Assembly (NCBI RefSeq): GCF_016086655.4
Contig: NC_052135.2
Location: forward strand, 14,660,363-14,724,362
Origin: Lepeophtheirus salmonis
Lineage: Eukaryota > Arthropoda > Copepoda > Siphonostomatoida > Caligidae
DNA length: 64,000 nt
Reading direction: 5' to 3'
Below, piece after piece: positions 1 through 9,960 of this stretch. The translations under genes and the position numbers were made by a program. The notes beneath the pieces are model-generated. The model was not told the DNA's origin, made no database searches, and was given only the letters and a program-made list of their open reading frames with translations. Each line of letters starts with the position of its first letter. Within the stretch, counting starts at the first letter, position 1.

Positions 1-469
1 TATTATTATGATAACAATCATAAATATATAATTGAAAACTCAAAAACTGGGAAATTCAGAACAGGGAAAAATCCAATATTAAAATAATTTCTTCTTTCCC
101 CACAGCAATTTTAGAGTGTGAGCTAGGCGTGCTTCATCAATCAATTTCTTTATTAGATCCCAGCCTATGTCAGTAGTAAAAAAATGACAGAGTGCATAAA
201 GTCATATGAAAAACGACACTGGGTTTAAAGCTTCAGTTCTCATAAATAATTTTGTATACAAACCATAGTTCAAAACGGTTGAAGCACCCTCAATTGCCCG
301 TCAATTAAATTATCGAGTCCTGACGTCTTTATTATAGAGCTCATAGTCCAGTTGAAGTATAAAATGCCAATAACTTTCATGATGACTGTATTAGTCTTTT
401 ATTTTTATCAATCTTTTGATATAAGATAATTTTTTTAAAATATACATGCATTAATATTAATGTTTTGTT

Positions 470-835
470 TGTCTGAAAATTCTCGACCGGTCTGATTGTT
501 ATTGTAATTTTTATTGGACCGAACTAATTTGGACCTTTAAAGAAGTTTGGTATAGTTAGGTTAAATAGAAAATAGTTTTTTTCTGTTTATTCCTATTTAT
601 TCTTAATCGATCCTCCAAAAAGAAAATGATAATAATAATCTCAAAATCAGTTCATAGAGTGAAAGCAGGGAAAAACATGGGTAAAAAATTTAAAAACGCT
701 TAAATTTCATTACAGGGTTTGAAAACACGATCGCAATAGAGATATCAGTCAAAATCTTTCTGGAAAAACCTTACAGACTGAATTTGAAAATAAACAAAAC
801 TCGAAATCAGGCCGAGTATCAGTACAAATAAATAC
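470..835. repeat. Dispersed repeat with ACCGGT core, copy 1
   Basis: A block beginning near a GTCTGAAAATTCTCGACCGG-like stretch recurs at about 49,330-49,840 and 59,675-59,830. Shared landmarks are the TCTAGACCGG/TCTCGACCGG core, then GAACTAATTTG with a CTTTAAAGAAG-like stretch. The longer 49.3 kb copy also shares the downstream part around 700-835. No coding capacity is seen. It is probably a non-autonomous transposon, but I could not define its ends. Confidence 0.5.
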
Positions 836-839
836 TTTG

Positions 840-1315
840 TTACACCAAAGTAAGTTTTCGTTTCTTGATAACTAAATTGGACGGGGGTTTACATATTTCA
901 TAACAAGGAAACAAGTTTTTATATTTGATGCTTCAAGCAGTTTCAACATTTTATTTTCTTTGAATATAATTAATACTACACGGTGCTTTTTAAACGCAGG
1001 TAGGTTTGAAAAAAAAAATATTCATGAAGTCTGTTGGTATATTTTAAAGTGACGTAGTTACATATTCCAGATTTAAAAAAAATAAAAACCTAACCTTATA
1101 TCCAAAGGAATTATAAGTATTTTTTCTCAAATTTAACCGAATTTTTGTTTTATAAGTTATTAAATTATCAACTTTAGAAAGTTTCAATGTTTCAAAGACT
1201 ATTGATTCCACGCAGATTATATCCTTTAATAAGCTTACAAATGTATTATATTATACTGCGAGATGACTACGAAATTAGAAATCTCTTCATGGTCGTCTAA
1301 CCTCAGTCTCAAAGT
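840..1315. other. AT-rich stretch without recognised gene
   Basis: I see only AT-rich sequence with poly-A and poly-T runs and no convincing reading frame or repeat. Confidence 0.5.
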
Positions 1316-1319
1316 ATGA

Positions 1320-2156
1320 CAATTCTGCACATGGCGTCATTCGAGAGAACTGATAAAAAGTTACAATTTGATGTGTTTTTGTTTTTTTTCCTGTGCGATC
1401 AAAAACGTCTTAGCAACACGCAAAAGGGCTGAGGGTGTGCAGTCTCTAATGTGCACAAGTCGAACTCTGACCAGAAGATCTTCACAGTGCACGCACGCTG
1501 TTATGAACAGTAGAGATGATCGTTTTGTGCAAAAATCAGGAGCTCAGGTCGAAGGAATATTCAGGACCAGACATATAGCTCAGGTCATGGTATTCGTCGT
1601 CTTGGCGTTTGACAGCAGCAAGATGCCTCCCTACTTCTTCAAGTCCAGCAAGAAAGTCAATACGGACGTCTACTACAAGGTCCTCAGTACCATTTCTTGT
1701 CATGGATGGAGAGCACGTTCCTCAGGGACAACTATGGTTTACCCAAGATGGCCTAACGGCACACACCTTCATCAAGGTTCAGCATTTGTTTCAGGAGAAC
1801 ATGGCTGCCTTCTGGCCGGCGGACCTCTGGACTTTGTCGTCACCCTTTGAGTCCCCTGGGCTCTTTAGTGTGTATTGTAGGGTAAGATGAACAAGACTTC
1901 TAACCCAAATATCAATGCCCTGAATAACGAGATCACGAAGGAGTGATCACTGGTCCATGGACTTCATCAAGGTCAGCTTTGTTTCTGTTAATCGCCGTAT
2001 TGAAGCCATCATTCAGAATGGAGGTAGACATATTGAATAAAAAATGTAGAAAATTGTTGAATTACCAACTATTGATTCAAAAGAACGGCACAGAATAAAA
2101 ATATGTTGAAATGAAAAAGGCTTTTAAAATTTTATAATTTTTGAGTCCTCACCCTG
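1320..2156 (+). mobile_element. Decayed mariner-like transposon (DD37D type), copy 1
   Basis: The plus strand encodes broken pieces of a Tc1/mariner transposase (cut-and-paste DDE enzyme). Around 1,465-1,540 one frame gives DQKIFTVHA, the degenerate first catalytic Asp block. Around 1,580-1,690 another gives MPPYFFK then KVNTDVYYKVL. Around 1,690-1,850 come the QDG block and NMAAFWPADLW, and about 2,000-2,040 gives RRIEAIIQN-GRHIE and the stop. These lie in different frames, so there are several frameshifts. The 3' end carries TTTTTGAGTCCTCACCCTG ending at 2,156, identical to an end of the copy at 44,949-45,752. The left inverted repeat is not visible, so the start is approximate. The transposase cannot be functional. 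Confidence 0.8.
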
Positions 2157-2159
2157 ATG

Positions 2160-2975
2160 TATCTCAGATTTGTCATAATAAAGTGATTTATACTAAGCAA
2201 TACCAGACAAAAAGTAAAAGTTAGTTGGTGTCATCTGCCATCAAATTATTCAAGCAATAAGTCCAATGGAAGCAAATCCTCTCATTTGCTAGTACTGAAT
2301 TCAGACCCAGCTTAATACATTTGAACAACTTTGATAAAACTAATACTTTGAGTCACTTTTATTCACAATTCAAAAATATTTTTGAATGTAGGAATATTCG
2401 ACTCCATACTTAAAAATCCCTTTGATTAACTATTTGATCAAGTCGGTGATATAAGGTGCATATTTTTTTAAACTTTCCAAGAAAAATCTTAAATTTCAAT
2501 ATCACTGCTATGAGCAAGCTGAGAATTTTGCGTTAATGGGGCACGATTTTTCGTACATTTTTGGATACTTCGGTCTTAAAAAGCTTAAAACTATATATTT
2601 TTTGTAAAATGATGAAATTACATATTTTAACATCTCTTTTTTGATATTTTTTATTTATAGGTTAATCTTCAAAGTTTCAAATTTTGTACGTATATTCTCT
2701 GACTGTTTTTACAGTAGGAATTACCATATAAGTATATAGTTGAATTTTTTTTTAAATCCCAAATATAAAAAATATTAATTACAAAGAATTAGTCAATATT
2801 AATGATAAATTATATATATATATATATATATAATATACACCATATACTCTGATATTTAAATAATTAAATCTTAAAAAAACCATTTGCACTAATGGGTTAA
2901 CCAATCATTTACTAATGTTTCTATAAATTTATTCCTATATAGTTTTATAATAATAAACTATAAATTTAATTTCAG
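2160..2975. other. AT-rich upstream region of the GPCR gene, with (TA)11
   Basis: No gene is visible. It holds a (TA)11 microsatellite at 2,811-2,832. It ends in a pyrimidine-rich stretch and CAG at 2,973-2,975, a good splice acceptor just before the GPCR start codon, so an upstream noncoding exon probably exists here or further left. I could not locate that exon. Confidence 0.5.
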
Positions 2976-2991
2976 ATATTTTTGGTTATTC

Positions 2992-4564
2992 ATGGATATG
3001 AATGATACCGGCAACATTAACAAGTTAGGTTGTCAAACCAACATTGACAATGAGGATACTTCACACATAGAACTCATCCGCTTTTGGCTACAATGTATTC
3101 TCCCTCTCATTATAGGCCTTATAGGTTTAATGGGGAATTGTGTCTCAATCCCTGTACTCTGCTCAAAGAAATTAAGCTCTGTGTTTAATCGAATACTGGT
3201 TTTTCTAGCCATTTTTGATAATATTTTTATTCTTTGTGGAATCCTCAGTGTTGTACGGAAGAACTATGACAGTTCTTATTATCATATTTGTATTCATGCC
3301 TATTTTCTTTACCAAATGAGTGCAATCTCTATTGTCTGCTCTATTTGGACCACAGTTATGCTGGCTTTGGAGCGATTTTTTGTAATTACAAGACCCACTG
3401 AGTATCACATAGCAACTCAAGGAGCAAATCCCTGGAAGCGTGTCTTGAGCTATATTTTCCCTGTTATTACTTTCTCCATCATTTTCAATATTCCAAAGTT
3501 CTTTGAAATACAAATTAGTGAGACAATGCAAAGGGAATTAAGGTGAGCTTTCATGATTTAATTTATTATATTTTTTTTTTTTTGCAAAATTGGAAGTATT
3601 CTTCAAAAGTAGATTGTTGAAGAATTACATTTTTGTTCTAATATATGCATATTTTTTCATTTAACTTTAACATGGAAATAATTGAAAGAACACTTCAATA
3701 ATATATGTGGATTTTCTAAATTTTTTGATTTTTGTTCAAGATTGTAGACGCAAAACATATATATTTTTAAAATAATGTATATAAAATAAAATTATCTTAT
3801 TAACACTGTATATCTTCTTCTTTTTCAGAACAAGCTCATCGAACTCCAATGAGACATATTTTGTCAATGTGAGTAAACTTCAACTTGCCCCAACTCATCT
3901 TCGTATGCACAATGATTATATTTTGTACTACCAAAACCTGGCAAAACTCATTGTCACTGGAATCATTCCCTTTGCTGCACTCTGTTTTTTCAATTTAAAA
4001 ATATACAAGGCTCTTCGTAAAAGACACACCTCTGGCATTTTGAGTGGAAATGCAAATCAATCCTCTGAGGATACACGCAATGCAATCCTTTTATTTGGCA
4101 TAGTCTTCATTTTCTTAGTTACAAACGTATGGAGAATCATAATCAATCTCTATGAGCTTATTTATATCCGTGGTATCCTCACATCGCTTTCTATTGGATG
4201 TGATCCCATACCTCTCTGGCTTCACATCTCTGCAGACATTTCTGAACTCCTCCTTGTTTTGAATTCCTCCATTAACTTTTTCCTATACTGTTTTATGTCA
4301 TCTGGATTTCGGAGTGTTTTGAGCAATGCTCTACACTCCATCTCGGATCCCTTTGTGAGAAAATGCCGCCTCCGGTTCAAAAATGCAACGAGTCAAAGAT
4401 CTTCCTCTATTAATTCTGAAGTGAGGATGAGATTGTCTCCGATGAAAAATAGAAGTCATGGAACAAAGGAAGAGAGAGAGCTTACATTACTCTCCCATAA
4501 ATCAACTCCTACAGTTGCTCGCATTTCCTCAGATAAAATCATCGTTTCAACAACAACAAATTGA
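2992..4564 (+). CDS. FMRFamide-receptor-like class A GPCR, two coding exons
   Basis: Predicted seven-transmembrane neuropeptide receptor of the plasma membrane. Exon 1 is 2,992-3,542 and exon 2 is 3,829-4,564. The intron has a GTGAGC donor and TTTTTCAG acceptor, interrupts an Arg codon (184) and gives a 428-residue protein. Visible features: TM1 about 33-57 with Gly48-Asn49, TM2 with LAIFD (72-76), TM3 ending in ERF (127-129, replacing DRY) with Pro135 after it, TM4 containing FNIPKFFE (165-172), TM5 about 219-243 with Pro231, TM6 about 266-291, and TM7 with NSSINFFLY (329-337) in place of NPxxY. The second extracellular loop has N-glycosylation motifs (NET, NVS). The basic, Ser/Thr-rich tail suits arrestin regulation. 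The NIPKFFE-type TM4 end and the HNDYILYY segment before TM5 are typical of arthropod FMRFamide receptors. Oddly, Cys100 at the top of TM3 has no cysteine in the predicted second loop to pair with. The ATG at 2,992 follows a splice acceptor at 2,975. The ligand is inferred, not shown. Confidence 0.9.
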
Positions 4565-4718
4565 TCAAAAATTGAAATCAGGACTATTTCAGGAATTGAA
4601 CCTTTATTGGATGTATAATCATTTATTTAAAAAAGAATGAATCTTTTTTTTAGGGCGAGGGTACCTATATTAAAAAAATATGATATTTTATAAGTTTTGT
4701 GTGGCCACACCCATCAAA

Positions 4719-4728
4719 AATAAATAAA
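4719..4728 (+). other. Poly(A) signals of the GPCR gene
   Basis: Two overlapping AATAAA hexamers (4,719-4,724 and 4,723-4,728) lie about 155 bases after the stop codon. They are the nearest plausible cleavage/polyadenylation signals. AATAAA is common by chance in DNA this AT-rich. Confidence 0.5.
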
Positions 4729-4739
4729 CAAAATCTAGT

Positions 4740-5745
4740 AACATTTTTATAATAGATTTGTACTTGCGATAATACAAAACTATCACAAGACAGTAGTAGT
4801 AGACTGTTTTTGATGTCAAACTATTAATTGTATATATACTCAATTAGTCAATATTACTATTTATTTGTAAAATCATATAAATTATGCACATAAAATAACT
4901 ATTTTAATCAGATTGACCGTTTTGCTGTTTCCTCTCTCTATTTTTATAGATAATGTGAATTTTTATAATAAGTTGCTTATATTGTTGTTTTGTGTTAATT
5001 TATTAATTATCTTATTAAATGTTTATTTATATTTTGACAATTTTAATGTGCCAGCAAGAACCATAAATAGCTTGATGGTATCTCTGTCAACAAATATTTC
5101 GACTCACAAACTTACAATATTTTTTATGACATTTTCAAAGGCGTGGTTTTTATACTCACAGCAATTTAAACAATATTCACATCCGTTATGAATAATGATA
5201 GCTCTTTAGACTAATTAATAAATAGAACAACTTGCTTTTTTTTTTTAAAACAAGGATAGAGAATAATTTAATTTTTATACGTCGAATAAACTCATTTTCA
5301 ATCTTTAAAGTAATAATATTGAAACAAAAAAAGTTTGGGGATGAGACTTTTGAAGAGCACGAAGAGAATTAAACTCTAAATTTTATCTACATAAGTCCCA
5401 CCCCTATCAATGACGCCAGTAAGAAGGTGAGGAGCCTAGTGTAGTACATAATTATAAATCTATTACAATTCTAGGTGATAATTTTTAGCCTATTCGTTTG
5501 CATGTAACCCCTTTACTTAGAGTATCTTTAACTATAAGTATAAATGTAACAGCTTTTTCAAAAATCTATGTATAACTAATATAAACTATAATGACTCTTT
5601 GTGAACCATACAAGTAACTAGATACAGGTATTAACTATATATAATTTAATTATTTGTGAAATAATTTTTTTTTTTTTTTGTAGAAGTTGTACTCGGAAAT
5701 ATTGTTGTAAAATTATTTGTTCTTTTACTAGTATATATTTACATA
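4740..5745. other. AT-rich region without supported gene
   Basis: An open frame at 4,913-5,191 would give 92 hydrophobic residues. Its content is what AT-rich DNA produces by chance (Phe, Leu, Ile, Tyr, Asn). It could be 3' UTR or intergenic. A poly-T run lies at about 5,667-5,682. Confidence 0.5.
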
Positions 5746-5753
5746 TGATAATA

Positions 5754-5972
5754 CAGGGGTCGGCAACCATATGGACTGTTAAGATCAAATTAACTATGTA
5801 TAAAGTGTCTCTTCTTTCAGGGCCACATTAATAAATTTAATACAAATACATTTTCCTGAACTCAAACGGTGAAATCAAAAAGTCTACATTATTTTGAAAA
5901 TGAAAGATAATGGTTTTATTGTTGAAAACGCCAATAAAAAACCTTCAAAATGCCATAGATTGCCGACCAGTG
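5754..5972. mobile_element. hAT-type MITE
   Basis: A 219-bp element with imperfect terminal inverted repeats: left end CAGGGGTCGGCAACCATATGG-like, right end reading CACTGGTCGGCAATCTATGG on the minus strand. The flanks TGATAATA and TCATAATG match at 6 of 8 bases, consistent with an old 8-bp target duplication. CAGGGGTCGGCAACC ends plus 8-bp duplications are typical of the hAT superfamily. It has no coding capacity, so it is non-autonomous. Confidence 0.75.
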
Positions 5973-6164
5973 TCATAATGGAAGGGTGTAATTGATCTGA
6001 TTACAACTCATTACTTAATTGTGTTTATTAGTATTACTAAATAAATATTTATAAAAAAAAAACAACACATTTTTTTAAGAGTATTAATTAATTACACAGT
6101 CGAATAATTAAGGGGGAAAATATTTTTCAAATAAATTGAAGACGATAATTGAATTTATATATGA

Positions 6165-6660
6165 GCGCAGAATCCAAAACTCATCTCAATTTTTCTCTCA
6201 GTTCTGGAATATCTAGGATTACATTAATTTGGGAGTATTCTCGTTCAATGTCATTTTTTACCCCTAAAACAATTCTCAAATTAAAATTAGGATTAATAAA
6301 ATTTATGTGAAAGTGTTCTATTGATTGTGTATCTTGTTTTGATCTCAATATATTTCCATTTTTAGGGTGAAAATTGACGAAAAGGACATACACCTTTATA
6401 CTTTCATAACTTATTCATAATAAATAGTGATATTATAGCTAATATTATAAAAAATAATCATTGTATAATTGAAAAAAATAATCTTTTTAAAAAAAATTTA
6501 TCGCCAAGGATATTTGTTCCATTTTGATGTTATCCCATTTTTTTTGAGGATGTTCTATCAAATAGTCTTATGACTGTATTTTTTCCGATTTCAATCCCCA
6601 TTTGATGACGTCATGCCTCGTAAAAGAAAGTTCGAGGTAATCGAAGGAAAATACTTCCAA
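6165..6660 (+). repeat. Dispersed repeat R1, copy 1
   Basis: About 500 bp shared with 55,800-56,590 (same orientation) and 8,745-9,345 (opposite). Landmarks in order: GCGCAGAATCCAAAACTCAT, CAAATTAAAATTAGGATTAA, ATATATTTCCATTTTTAGG, CATAACTTATTCATAAT, TCGAGGTAATCGAAG. Short minus-strand open frames (for example 6,181-6,393) look incidental. Confidence 0.65.
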
Positions 6661-6764
6661 CTCGTACGCAGAAAACTGCCCTGGAGAAAATTAACATGAG
6701 GAAAAAATACCATCCTCCCTCAGATCGGCAACTGTTTCAGGGGTAGTGTGGGATTTAAAAAAAA

Positions 6765-7130
6765 ACACCAATGCATCCAAGGAACCCCTCTAACACCACA
6801 AACTAGTTGGGTTGCGCTAGGTACATGGAGGTACCCCCTGAATCCTTTAAAACCATCGCCAATTCATCCAATACATCCAAGGAGCCCCTCTAATGACAAA
6901 AACTAGCTTCAAGTCCTCGGGTTGAGCGGGGTACTTGAAAGTACTCCTGAATCCTTTAAAACTACCGCCCATTCATCCAATGCATCCAAGGACCCCCCTT
7001 TAATGAGAAAAAAATAGTTCCAAGCCCTCGGATTGCGCGGAGTACTTAAGGGAACTCGTGGATCCTTAAAAAGACCCCTATAATATCATGAAATAGTTTC
7101 AAGCTCTTGGGTTGGGCGTGGAAGTCTTCA
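6765..7130 (-). repeat. Degenerate tandem array, ~100-109 bp unit, about 3.5 copies
   Basis: The motif AT(G/A)CATCCAAGGA(A/G)CCCC recurs at 6,771, 6,871 and 6,980, followed in each unit by AACTAG, a (C)TCGG(G/A)TTG block, GTACTT and CCTTTAAAA. A last partial unit runs to about 7,130. The core resembles the units of the foldback arms (14.4-17.1 kb) and of the 53.6-54.1 kb array, read in the orientation of the left foldback arm. No coding function is seen. Confidence 0.7.
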
Positions 7131-7134
7131 TAGT

Positions 7135-7760
7135 GTCAAAAACCAAGTGCCGTGGACCGAATCAACAAGGTGTATGGCTCACATACTTCTCTAATATTAG
7201 TACAGCAAGCATATATTGTTGACATTTTTTTAACCCTCGTTCATAGCATATGCAATATAACCATTAGGCCATTTTTTTAAAGATTAAAAGCGTGAAGCCC
7301 TTTCGTGGACCGAGGACTGTATTTTATATTTTGTAAAATCCATAAAATGGCTCTGTCATTACCTCAGTACCTGTCCTTTTACAGCTTCTGTGACTCTCAT
7401 GGCGTCCCGACAAAAATCCCAGAATTTGCGTCAAGTTCGTGATAATAAATTTATAAACAGAATTGGTTGTAACATACACATAGTCATAAATAACATCTTC
7501 AATCTACTTTTCAGAGCGATCTGAGCACTGAATTTTTTCTTTGAATTACGATCTGCGCATTTATCTTTGTACCATCAAGTTAAACACATTAAAGTAGTTT
7601 TGAATGCAATCTGAACACTGCATTTTTTCTTTGTTTTACGTGTGACACATTAATTTATTTGGTACTCTTTTATTAATTTTCTTTATTTATATTTGTATGC
7701 AACGCATCATGCAAATTAATATTCAGTTTTCCTTTGTTTTCATATTACTTATTTCAACGA
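7135..7760. other. No supported gene
   Basis: Mixed AT-rich sequence. Near 7,500-7,640 there is a short local duplication: GAGCGATCTGAGCACTGAAT then TTTTTTCTTTG recurs as GCAATCTGAACACTGCATTTTTTCTTTG about 100 bases on. Confidence 0.4.
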
Positions 7761-7761
7761 A

Positions 7762-8670
7762 ATGGCAAAGTTAATCAAAAGGGAAAGAATCAGTTTGTTA
7801 CTTGTTGGTGAATTTCAGTACATTTATGACAAGAATGGCAAAAATTCGAATGGATTTTTTTTTTTGGGGGGTGGAATGCTCTCGAAGAAAGTTGAAACAT
7901 TGCAAGGCAAGAATTCCTACTAATTCAAACTTAGAAAATGTCTTAATTCATAAATTTATCAATGAACACTGTCATGAGGCAATCAATGTGAATTGAAGAC
8001 TATTGAGTTTAAAAGGGATCTGAAAGAAAATTATAAAGCCAGCCCTCCTCAATCAACACGCTATCTTGTTTCCAAAAGCATGTCAAATCTTAGTCGGAAA
8101 ACCATTGCAGAGCTACCTGCATTAAGAAATATATCCAAATGTGTTAGAAGCTGGAAACCAGAGACTCACAATTTCCCATCTGCTCTTCTCTATTGGACAG
8201 GATATTCCATTCCACCCGAATTTGCAGCATTGCAAGAGAAGGGATAACATTTTTTACAATATGATTCTGGCGAAAATGACCAAAATCGGATATTTTATTT
8301 GTTACAAATCCAGGATTGGAAGACCTTGCAAAGCATAAAAAATGGGCAATATATAGGACTTTTGAAATCGCACCAGACATATACTATCAAGTCGTTACAA
8401 ATCACGCAATTGTTCAAAACACCCAAAGAATCTGAACATTTTTTGGGTATTAAAGGGATTCCTTGGATGTATTGGCGATGGTTTTTATCAATCCCAGACT
8501 ACCACCAGGCCAGTCAGAGGATGGAGGGTATTCAACGATATTTTAAGGGGCCCTACCCTATTTATACCCCCCTCCTTACTAATCTTCTCGATCTATTTCT
8601 TTCAAGATTACTTACACTTGAAGGTTCTCCCTTGGGGGATGGAACAAACAAATATACTTAGATATTTGTC
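7762..8670 (+). pseudogene. FLYWCH-type zinc-finger protein, MULE-transposon-like, frameshifted
   Basis: Starting at the ATG at 7,762, the frame reads MAKLIKRERISLLL and FQYIYDKNGKNSNGFFF. In a T10G6 homopolymer near 7,857-7,872 it must shift to continue as FWGVECSRRKLKHCKARIPT and ...NEHCHEA. This W...C-x8-C-KAR...H-x-H spacing fits a FLYWCH zinc finger, a DNA-binding module common in MULE-type transposases. A second frame from 7,993 continues KTIEFKRDLKENYKASPP, then TIAELPALRNISKCVRSWKP and a SIPPEF segment. That layout resembles the region after FLYWCH in MULE proteins. Further stops follow near 8,247 and no transposase catalytic region is recognisable. It is a pseudogene or contains sequencing errors in the homopolymer. 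Membership in MULE is inference. Confidence 0.6.
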
Positions 8671-8744
8671 ATAAATAATATTAAGCGAATTTATAATGTG
8701 TTTTATTCTTCATGAAGTTAGAACAAATATGGGTAATTTCCCAG

Positions 8745-9345
8745 GGCAGTGTTCCTAGTACCTTCTAGCTTGATCATCCATTTCAAGAGATGCTCGAATT
8801 AGGATTCCAAATTCTACGAGGGATAATGGGAAGAAAATTCATCCGTTCACGAAGAATTGAGAATTTGAATATTTCAAAAAGGGATTACATAAAAAATATA
8901 AAATGAAACAAAAATCCTTGGAGATGCATATTTTTTAAATAAATCTTTTTTTTCAATTATACATTGAATATTTTTCTATTATATAATTATGCATAAGTTA
9001 TAAGGATCTGAAAAAGTTATCATTAGTTTTCAGCCTCAAATGGAAATACATGGAGTTCAAAACAAGATACAGAATCAATAAAAAAAATTTTTTATCATAA
9101 AAACACTTTTACATAAGTTTTAAAAATCCTAATTTTAATTTGGGGATTATTTTTAAAGTAAAAAATGACTTTGAACGATAATAGTCCCGAAATATTATAA
9201 TCCCAGATATCTCATAATTCATATGACTGGGGAAAAAACTGAGATCAGTTTTGGATTCTGTGCTCAAAGATAAATTCCTTTTTTGACTTGAATTCATTTG
9301 TACAAAATGAGTGTTCTCCAATGGAACTTTATGATTAAAGTCACT
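8745..9345 (-). repeat. Dispersed repeat R1, copy 2 (inverted)
   Basis: Read on the minus strand, it follows the order of the copies at 6.2 and 55.8 kb: GAACACTCATTTTGTACAAA, CAGAATCCAAAACTGATCTC, GTATCTTGTTTTGAACTCC, a GCATCTCCAAGGA stretch. At its low-coordinate end the minus strand gives EFSSHYPS-NLES-FEHLL, which matches EFSSRRPSWNLESEIEHFL at about 56,360-56,425. R1 therefore includes a degenerate coding segment of unknown function. Confidence 0.65.
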
Positions 9346-9729
9346 TTGATATCCAAAATACCAGGTTTCCTCCCAATTAAGGGGTTCAAAACTAGGATTA
9401 CGTATGCAGGACAAGAAATTACATGCACAAAATGATACAAATCAGGCCATTTCCCAAGAAAATGCACCAATGGGTTTCTTAAGTGGCTAGATTACATACA
9501 ACAATTGAAAATAATAACCTTACTCCTTCATCAATACATACTGGCAAGAACGGTGTAGTAAATTAGTCAAAAGAGTGTACTGCAGTAGAGGATGAGGCGC
9601 ACGAGCAAAGTGTATGTTCTCAGGTGACTGAAAAAGATAATACTAGTATTATGCCAGGTTAATAGAAATACAAGGTTATACCATAACGCATGTACGAAAT
9701 ATATTTGACTTCCATCACACTTTTAATAT

Positions 9730-9960
9730 TTACGTCATAGTAGATGAGTGGTTGTGTGTTGTTTTAAAATCTGTTTTTCCTACCCAGCAGCCGGTACGAT
9801 ACATTAAATTGACCATTTTAGCACTAGTGACGTCATAGTCTATACTTGCTTGGGTGTTTTGTCAAAATCTGCCTGTCTTGCCCAGGAGTCGATACAATTG
9901 ATCAGATTGAAAATTCTAGCAAGCCCGATTACATGATGGTCTAATCTTGTATTTCTGTTA
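9730..9960 (+). repeat. ~99-bp tandem monomers at the 5' end of a LINE
   Basis: Blocks starting with ACGTCATAG at 9,732 and 9,830, and a partial one with ACATGATGGTC near 9,933, repeat with ~98-99 bp spacing. Each contains a TTTTGTCAAAATCTG-like block and CCCAG(C/G)AG(C/T)CG(G/A)TAC. They lie directly before the ORF1-like stub of the LINE that follows. Tandem 5' monomers often carry the internal promoter of non-LTR elements; promoter function here is inference. Confidence 0.55.

Noticed and set aside
4913..5191. 92-codon hydrophobic open frame after the GPCR gene
   Set aside because: Composition is that expected of AT-rich noncoding DNA; no start context, splice sites or family resemblance.
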